Part shown: positions 6,166 to 10,608 of the stretch, piece after piece
How the letters are laid out: each line of letters starts with the position of its first letter
Position numbering within the stretch: the stretch's first letter is position 1
Assembly: GCA_002071245.1 (NCBI GenBank)
Contig: MWEV01000092.1
Location: 1-10,608 of the forward strand
Source: Deltaproteobacteria bacterium ADurb.Bin026
GTDB lineage: Bacteria; Desulfobacterota; Syntrophorhabdia; Syntrophorhabdales; Syntrophorhabdaceae
Length of the DNA: 10,608 nt
Direction: 5' to 3'
Translations under genes and position numbers: made by a program
Notes under the pieces: model-generated
The model's database searches: none
Seen by the model: the letters and a program-made list of their open reading frames with translations, nothing else
Told to the model about the DNA's origin: nothing

Positions 6166-8790
6166 CTAATTGAACAGTATATCCCTCACGCTTTTCATGG
6201 CCTCCCCGATCATTTCGCCTGGTACGCCACCTTGAGCTATCTGCGGTCCTCCTCCACCTTTTCCATTATACCTTTCCGCAATTCCTTTTATTATTTTACC
6301 CGCATTGAATCTATCTTGAATATCTTTACTCACAGCTACGACTATCAGACCCTTTGTTTCTTCACGTGAACCAACCACGGCTACGCATCTTTTCAATCTA
6401 CTCCTGATAATATCTGTTATCTTCCTTAAATCTTCAGCTTTAGCTTGTTCGACGAGCATGGTAACAACCTTGACCCCGTCATGTTCAAAGGCGCTGTCAA
6501 TTGCAGCACCTACCTTATCCGTCGTTATGTCGTTTCTTAGCCTTTCTATCTCCTTTTCCTTTTTTTGCAAGTCTTCTATAATGCCTTCGATACGTTCAGT
6601 TATTCTTCCTGTCTCTGTATTTGTAAGCTTTGATATGCTGTTTAGAATATCAGCTATCCTCCGGCTATGTCTTATCGCGCTTTTACCCGTAACAGCCTCT
6701 ATTCTCCTTACACCATACGCAAGAGAGTTTTCGCTTATGATATAAAAGCTACCTATTTCACACGTATTTTTAACATGTGTTCCACCGCACAGTTCAGCGC
6801 TGTAATCACCAATCCTTACAACCCTTACGGTTTCTCCATATTTTTCTTCAAACAACGCTGTTGCACCTTCTTTTATGGCGTCATCTCTTGTCTTCTCTTC
6901 AATGATAATGTCCGTACACTCCATAATCCTGTCGTTAACAATATCTTCGACCCTTGTTATCTCTGCATCATCCATAGCGTGGAAATGAGAGAAATCAAAC
7001 CTGAACCTGTCTTTCTCAACAAGTGAGCCTGATTGCTTGACATGGTCGCCAAGCACCTGCCTGAGTGCATAATGGAGCAGATGCGTTGCCGTATGGTTTC
7101 TTGAGACGGCCTTGCGTTTTTCTTTATCAACGGACAACCTTATCTCATCCCCTGTTCTGAATGAACCTGTTGTCATCTTTATTCTGTGTGAAAACAGATT
7201 TGCCCTGATCTTTTTGACCTCGATCACCTCAGCCTTTCCAGTTTCGGACTCCGCATAACCCTCATCATCGGTCTGCCCCCCACTTTCTGCATAAAAGGGA
7301 GTGCTGTCTAAAAATATTTCGCCCTCATCATTTTCGGAAATTTCTTCTACTGTGCGATCATCCTTTACAATACTAATTATCTTTCCCCGTGACTCAAGGG
7401 TTTCGTACCCTACAAAAATATTTTTTGCGTCGCTTTTCAGAACCTCTATATAACCCTCTCCCATTTCGTCTTTGCCTGTTTTAGATGCACCCCTTGATCT
7501 TGCTTTTTGTTCCTTAAGCGCATTTTGAAAACCCGATACATCGACACCCAGGGCATCTTCTTCCGCCATTTCCTGCGTTATATCAAGAGGGAATCCATAA
7601 GTATCATACAATTTATATACAATATCACCAGGGATAGTGCTTTCACCTTTTTCTTTCAATGATTTTGCAATATCATCATAAAGCCTCATGCCAACGCTTA
7701 GCGTTTCAAGGAATCTTTCTTCCTCTCCCTTGAGCATCTTTATAATGTAAAGGTGGTTTTGCTTGATATCAGGGTATGTGTCCGCCATTATGTCAATAAC
7801 CGTGCCTGAAAGGGTATATAAAAACTCTTTTTCTATGCCGAGTTTTTTGCCATAACGCAATGCCCTCCTTATTATCCTTCTTAACACATATCCCCTGCCG
7901 TCCTTAGAGGGCATAACACCATCATTGATGATAAAGGTTGCCCCCCTTACATGGTCTGCTATCACCCTCATAGCGATATCGCTACGCAATGCCGTCCCGT
8001 ATATGTTACCAGAAATATCCTCTAAACGTTTAATGATAGGTCTGAATAGATCTGTCTCGTAGTTTCCGATCTTGCCTTGAAGAATTGATGCAATCCTTTC
8101 GAGACCCATGCCAGTATCTATTGAAGGATGCGGTAGACGTTTCATTTCGCCATCCCTCGACCTTTCGAATTCCATAAAAACAAGATTCCATACCTCTAAA
8201 AACCTGTCGCAATCACAACCGACCTTGCATGTGGGTCTTCTGCACCCTACATCTTCACCCATATCATAGTGGATCTCAGAGCATGGGCCGCATGGCCCTT
8301 CGTCACCCATTGACCAGAAATTATCCTTCTCTCCAAGCCTTATTATACGTTCCGCTGGAATGCCGATACTTCTCCATATCTTATCTGCTTCGTCATCATC
8401 TTTGTAAATGGTAATCCAGAGACGTTTTTTGTCCAAATTCAACACCCTGGTCAAGAACTCCCATGCAAACGGTATGGCCTCTTTTTTGAAATAATCACCA
8501 AAGGAAAAATTGCCAAGCATCTCGAAAAATGTATGGTGTCTTAATGTTTTGCCTACATTTTCAAAATCATTGTGTTTTCCGCCTGCCCTCACGCACTTCT
8601 GTGATGAAGTTGCCCTTTTGTAATCTCTTTTTTCAATACCTGTAAATACGTTTTTGAACTGCACCATGCCTGCATTTACAAAAAGTATCGTTGGATCCTT
8701 GTCGGGCACAAGCGATGAACTCGGGACAATTGTATGACCCCGTTCAGAAAAGTATGTAAGGAATTTTTCTCTAATCTCTTTTGATGTCAC
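6166..8790 (-). CDS. alaS: Alanine--tRNA ligase
   Basis: Charges tRNA-Ala with alanine and clears mischarged tRNA; cytoplasmic. Its 874 residues compare with 876 in E. coli. Class II catalytic core: motif 1 region with VNAGMVQFKNVF (38-49), motif 2 with RHHTFFEMLGNFSFGDYF (84-101), motif 3 with GMGLER (227-232). The editing domain has HTATH (His566, His570) and CGGTH (Cys668, His672), the usual zinc-site set, and the C-terminal C-Ala domain ends with the glycine-rich GGGGPQIAQGG. A cysteine-rich stretch, CRRPTCKVGCDC (183-194), sits between motifs 2 and 3 where E. coli has none. Translation starts at GTG (8790), which overlaps the recA TGA in a 4-nt GTGA, with AAGGG (8797-8801) as Shine-Dalgarno inside recA, so the two are translationally coupled. 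No recX lies between them. Confidence 0.98.
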   Translation of the reverse strand: MTSKEIREKFLTYFSERGHTIVPSSSLVPDKDPTILFVNAGMVQFKNVFTGIEKRDYKRATSSQKCVRAGGKHNDFENVGKTLRHHTFFEMLGNFSFGDYFKKEAIPFAWEFLTRVLNLDKKRLWITIYKDDDEADKIWRSIGIPAERIIRLGEKDNFWSMGDEGPCGPCSEIHYDMGEDVGCRRPTCKVGCDCDRFLEVWNLVFMEFERSRDGEMKRLPHPSIDTGMGLERIASILQGKIGNYETDLFRPIIKRLEDISGNIYGTALRSDIAMRVIADHVRGATFIINDGVMPSKDGRGYVLRRIIRRALRYGKKLGIEKEFLYTLSGTVIDIMADTYPDIKQNHLYIIKMLKGEEERFLETLSVGMRLYDDIAKSLKEKGESTIPGDIVYKLYDTYGFPLDITQEMAEEDALGVDVSGFQNALKEQKARSRGASKTGKDEMGEGYIEVLKSDAKNIFVGYETLESRGKIISIVKDDRTVEEISENDEGEIFLDSTPFYAESGGQTDDEGYAESETGKAEVIEVKKIRANLFSHRIKMTTGSFRTGDEIRLSVDKEKRKAVSRNHTATHLLHYALRQVLGDHVKQSGSLVEKDRFRFDFSHFHAMDDAEITRVEDIVNDRIMECTDIIIEEKTRDDAIKEGATALFEEKYGETVRVVRIGDYSAELCGGTHVKNTCEIGSFYIISENSLAYGVRRIEAVTGKSAIRHSRRIADILNSISKLTNTETGRITERIEGIIEDLQKKEKEIERLRNDITTDKVGAAIDSAFEHDGVKVVTMLVEQAKAEDLRKITDIIRSRLKRCVAVVGSREETKGLIVVAVSKDIQDRFNAGKIIKGIAERYNGKGGGGPQIAQGGVPGEMIGEAMKSVRDILFN

Positions 8791-9794
8791 GATTCACCCT
8801 TTTTTAATCCATATTGTGTAAGTATCTTTTCCCTAATATCTTCCTTGACCGACTCGTTTTTGCGGAGATAGTCTTTTGCATTTTCTCTTCCCTGACCTAT
8901 CCTTATGTCTCCATAAGAAAACCATGTCCCCGCCTTTTCAATAATCCCTGCATCGACAGCCAAATCCAGGATGTCCCCTTCCTTTGAGATGCCTTCACCG
9001 AATATAATATCGAATTCCACCTCTTTAAAGGGTGGGGCAAGCTTGTTTTTTACAACCTTAACCCTAGTCCTGCTTCCTATGATATCCTGCCCATCCTTTA
9101 TAGATGAAATCCTTCTAATATCGAGGCGCATAGATGAATAAAATTTCAATGCGTTTCCACCCGTTGTTGTTTCAGGATTGCCAAACATAATACCTATTTT
9201 CTGTCTTATCTGGTTTATGAATATAACGGTTGTCATGGATTTGCTCGTAATTGCGGTCAACTTTCTCAAGGCCTGAGACATGAGACGCGCCTGCAAACCC
9301 ATATGTGCATCACCCATATCACCCTCGATTTCTGCTCGGGGAACAAGTGCCGCAACCGAATCTATTACCACAATATCTGCCCCACCGCTTCTTACAAGTA
9401 TCTCTGCGATTTCAAGTGCCTGCTCACCTGTGTCAGGCTGGGAGATAAGTAACTCATCTGTTTTGACCCCGATTTTATTGGCATAAGCCATATCAAGCGC
9501 ATGTTCCGCGTCTATAAAGGCGGCAGTACCTCCTAACTTCTGTGTCTCGCTCACCGCTTGCAGGGCAAGCGTTGTTTTACCAGAGGCTTCAGGGCCGAAT
9601 ATCTCGATTACCCTTCCCCTCGGTAGTCCTCCTACGCCAAGGGCAATATCGAGCGAAAGCGAACCTGTTGATACCACAGGTATTGCCTCAATAGGCCTTT
9701 CTCCCATCCGCATAATAGAACCCTTCCCGAAGAGTTTTTCTATCTGCGATACCGCCATATCGATCGCTTTTGACTTATTTTCTTCTTCTTTCAC
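8787..9794 (-). CDS. recA: Recombinase A
   Basis: ATP-dependent DNA strand-exchange protein that also triggers LexA-type repressor self-cleavage. It has 335 residues and is shorter than the 353 of E. coli because the acidic C-terminal tail is missing; it ends KKGES. Walker A is GPEASGKT (67-74, Lys73), the catalytic Glu97 is in AEHALD, Walker B is IVVIDS (141-146), and the L2 DNA-binding loop runs through NQIRQKIGIMFGNPETTTGG (194-213). No intein. The start is GTG at 9794, chosen for the strong Shine-Dalgarno GGAGGT (9803-9808, 8 nt away). The gap to thpR is 68 nt (9795-9862); I found no convincing promoter or SOS box there, so SOS control, if any, would act further upstream. alaS follows with a 4-nt overlap. 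Confidence 0.99.
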   Translation of the reverse strand: MKEEENKSKAIDMAVSQIEKLFGKGSIMRMGERPIEAIPVVSTGSLSLDIALGVGGLPRGRVIEIFGPEASGKTTLALQAVSETQKLGGTAAFIDAEHALDMAYANKIGVKTDELLISQPDTGEQALEIAEILVRSGGADIVVIDSVAALVPRAEIEGDMGDAHMGLQARLMSQALRKLTAITSKSMTTVIFINQIRQKIGIMFGNPETTTGGNALKFYSSMRLDIRRISSIKDGQDIIGSRTRVKVVKNKLAPPFKEVEFDIIFGEGISKEGDILDLAVDAGIIEKAGTWFSYGDIRIGQGRENAKDYLRKNESVKEDIREKILTQYGLKKGES

Positions 9795-9862
9795 CTTTAT
9801 GTACCTCCCCTCTTTGTATTAAATCACAACCATCACATTAAAACCACAATACAATAATAAAA

Positions 9863-10411
9863 TCAATGTCTTTTGCTCAGATTTATCTTCCATAACGGTG
9901 TATATATAGCACCATGGCTTGTGAGTGTACTCTTAAACAGCTCAAATGCATCTACATCAAATGATTTCTTCTCTATCGATATAAACTTATCGGTTATATC
10001 GGCAGCAATCCTATTCCTTCCAAGGGTAATGTGGGGCTTGAAACCCCTTTCGTCTTTTTCAATACCAAGAAAATAAACACTGTCTTCTATATCGTTGAAT
10101 ATCTCATTTATATTGTCAATCCCATTTTCCAGTGAGACGACAATGACTCTTGCCTTCTTTTTCGAGGGAAAGGCATCTATCTGATTTAAACAGAGAGTAA
10201 ATGGGCTATGCTTAAGCCCAATATATTCTAAGTTGTCCTTTAGCTTCCATACAAGAGGCTCTTCGATTTCACCAAAAAACTTCAGCGTGATGTGCTGACC
10301 CTCACTTTTTACCCATTTAACCCCATTGATATGCTTAGAAAGAGTATTATTAACTGTTTGAAGGTATCTTTTTATCTCGTCGGGTATTTCCATTGCCAGG
10401 AAGGTTCTCAT
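9863..10411 (-). CDS. thpR: RNA 2',3'-cyclic phosphodiesterase (LigT/2H family)
   Basis: A 182-residue 2H phosphoesterase, the usual length for ThpR. It has the two catalytic HxTx motifs: HITL at 40-43, followed by KFFGEI, and HITL at 127-130, in GFKPHITLGRNR. Family members hydrolyse 2',3'-cyclic phosphate ends of RNA to 2'-phosphates and can ligate tRNA halves in vitro; the cellular role is still unclear. The N-terminus MRTFLAMEIP is typical. The ATG at 10411 has a good Shine-Dalgarno, AAGGGGA (10418-10424, 6 nt away), and overlaps the cinA stop in a 4-nt ATGA, so the two are translationally coupled. It is the usual companion of cinA and recA in several phyla. Confidence 0.96.
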   Translation of the reverse strand: MRTFLAMEIPDEIKRYLQTVNNTLSKHINGVKWVKSEGQHITLKFFGEIEEPLVWKLKDNLEYIGLKHSPFTLCLNQIDAFPSKKKARVIVVSLENGIDNINEIFNDIEDSVYFLGIEKDERGFKPHITLGRNRIAADITDKFISIEKKSFDVDAFELFKSTLTSHGAIYTPLWKINLSKRH

Positions 10412-10608
10412 ATGTGTTCCCCTTCAAGATATTCCTCAACAAGCATAAAGGCTGCATCTGATGTCTTGCGTCTTATCTCAAGCCTGTTACCGTCAAAAAA
10501 AAACTTACGGACATAGGTGGCTTTTTTTGTCGCAAGCCCTATGAAAACTGTACCAACGGGTTTTCCTTCAGTACCGCCGGTTGGCCCTGCAATACCTGTA
10601 ACCGATAC
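10408..10608 (-). CDS. cinA: CinA, C-terminal nicotinamide-nucleotide amidohydrolase domain (5' part outside window)
   Basis: The minus-strand frame is open from the right window edge to TGA at 10408-10410, giving the last 66 residues. They match the end of the CinA/PncC amidohydrolase domain: SVTGIAGPTGGTEGKPVGTV (fragment residues 2-21), then IGLA, a short strand region, and the closing helix ending EEYLEGEHI. The domain deamidates nicotinamide mononucleotide in pyridine nucleotide salvage. Full-length CinA has an N-terminal MoCF-like domain and is about 410-420 residues; whether this copy has it cannot be seen, so a stand-alone PncC remains possible. The position next to thpR-recA favours cinA. 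A run of nine A's on the + strand (10495-10503) encodes three Phe and is a spot where sequencing errors are likely, but the frame is intact. Confidence 0.92.
   Translation of the reverse strand, partial: VSVTGIAGPTGGTEGKPVGTVFIGLATKKATYVRKFFFDGNRLEIRRKTSDAAFMLVEEYLEGEHI

Noticed and set aside
6667..7026. A 119-codon open frame on the + strand inside alaS
   Set aside because: It lies wholly opposite a well-supported alaS editing-domain region, has no recognisable motif, and is explained as a shadow of that coding sequence.
9820..9842. TCACAACCATCACA (minus-strand TGTGA twice) upstream of recA, resembling CRP half-sites
   Set aside because: The two half-sites are direct, not inverted, and the spacing is wrong for a CRP dimer; no good recA promoter is placed relative to them.
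10495..10503. Run of nine A's in cinA as a possible frameshift or programmed slippage site
   Set aside because: The frame is intact through the run and the downstream C-terminus looks normal for the family, so no frameshift is needed; only a note on sequencing accuracy is justified.

Overview
The window reads as a conserved bacterial chromosome segment of moderate-to-low GC. It holds housekeeping genes at one end and a small glycogen-breakdown operon with two regulators at the other. No rRNA, tRNA, CRISPR array, insertion sequence or phage gene was recognised. The order cinA-thpR-recA-alaS, a four-cysteine variant of AlaRS and a DNR-like Crp/Fnr regulator would suit an anaerobic Desulfobacterota (deltaproteobacterial) or Nitrospirota-type organism. 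This is a guess from gene content and remembered sequence style, not a phylogenetic result.

Layout on the + strand: positions 1-543 hold the 3' part of a Crp/Fnr regulator, cut by the window edge. Next comes a minus-strand operon read from about 4420 down to 698: glgP (alpha-glucan phosphorylase), a TraB/TIKI-superfamily-like protein, and a HAD phosphatase resembling E. coli YihX. The genes overlap or nearly touch, so they are probably co-transcribed. The 164-bp gap upstream of glgP is a divergent promoter region that also drives lgt (+ strand, 4597-5391; prolipoprotein diacylglyceryl transferase). From 10608 down to 5475 a second minus-strand cluster runs cinA (3' end only), thpR, recA, alaS and a complete Crp/Fnr regulator. 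Start-stop overlaps of 4 nt join cinA to thpR and recA to alaS, and 19 nt separate alaS from the regulator.

How the genes may work together: GlgP releases glucose-1-phosphate from glycogen, and YihX of E. coli is a glucose-1-phosphate phosphatase, so the HAD enzyme could turn the product into free glucose. The TraB-like protein between them has no obvious role in that pathway and is the least explained gene here. The recA cluster combines DNA repair (RecA), nucleotide/RNA end processing (CinA, ThpR) and alanyl-tRNA synthesis, with a probable cyclic-nucleotide-responsive regulator at its end. The two Crp/Fnr proteins differ in ligand pocket and recognition helix, so they probably sense different signals and read different DNA sites.

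Most of the window is ordinary. The best candidate for something undescribed is the glgP / TraB-like / HAD operon.
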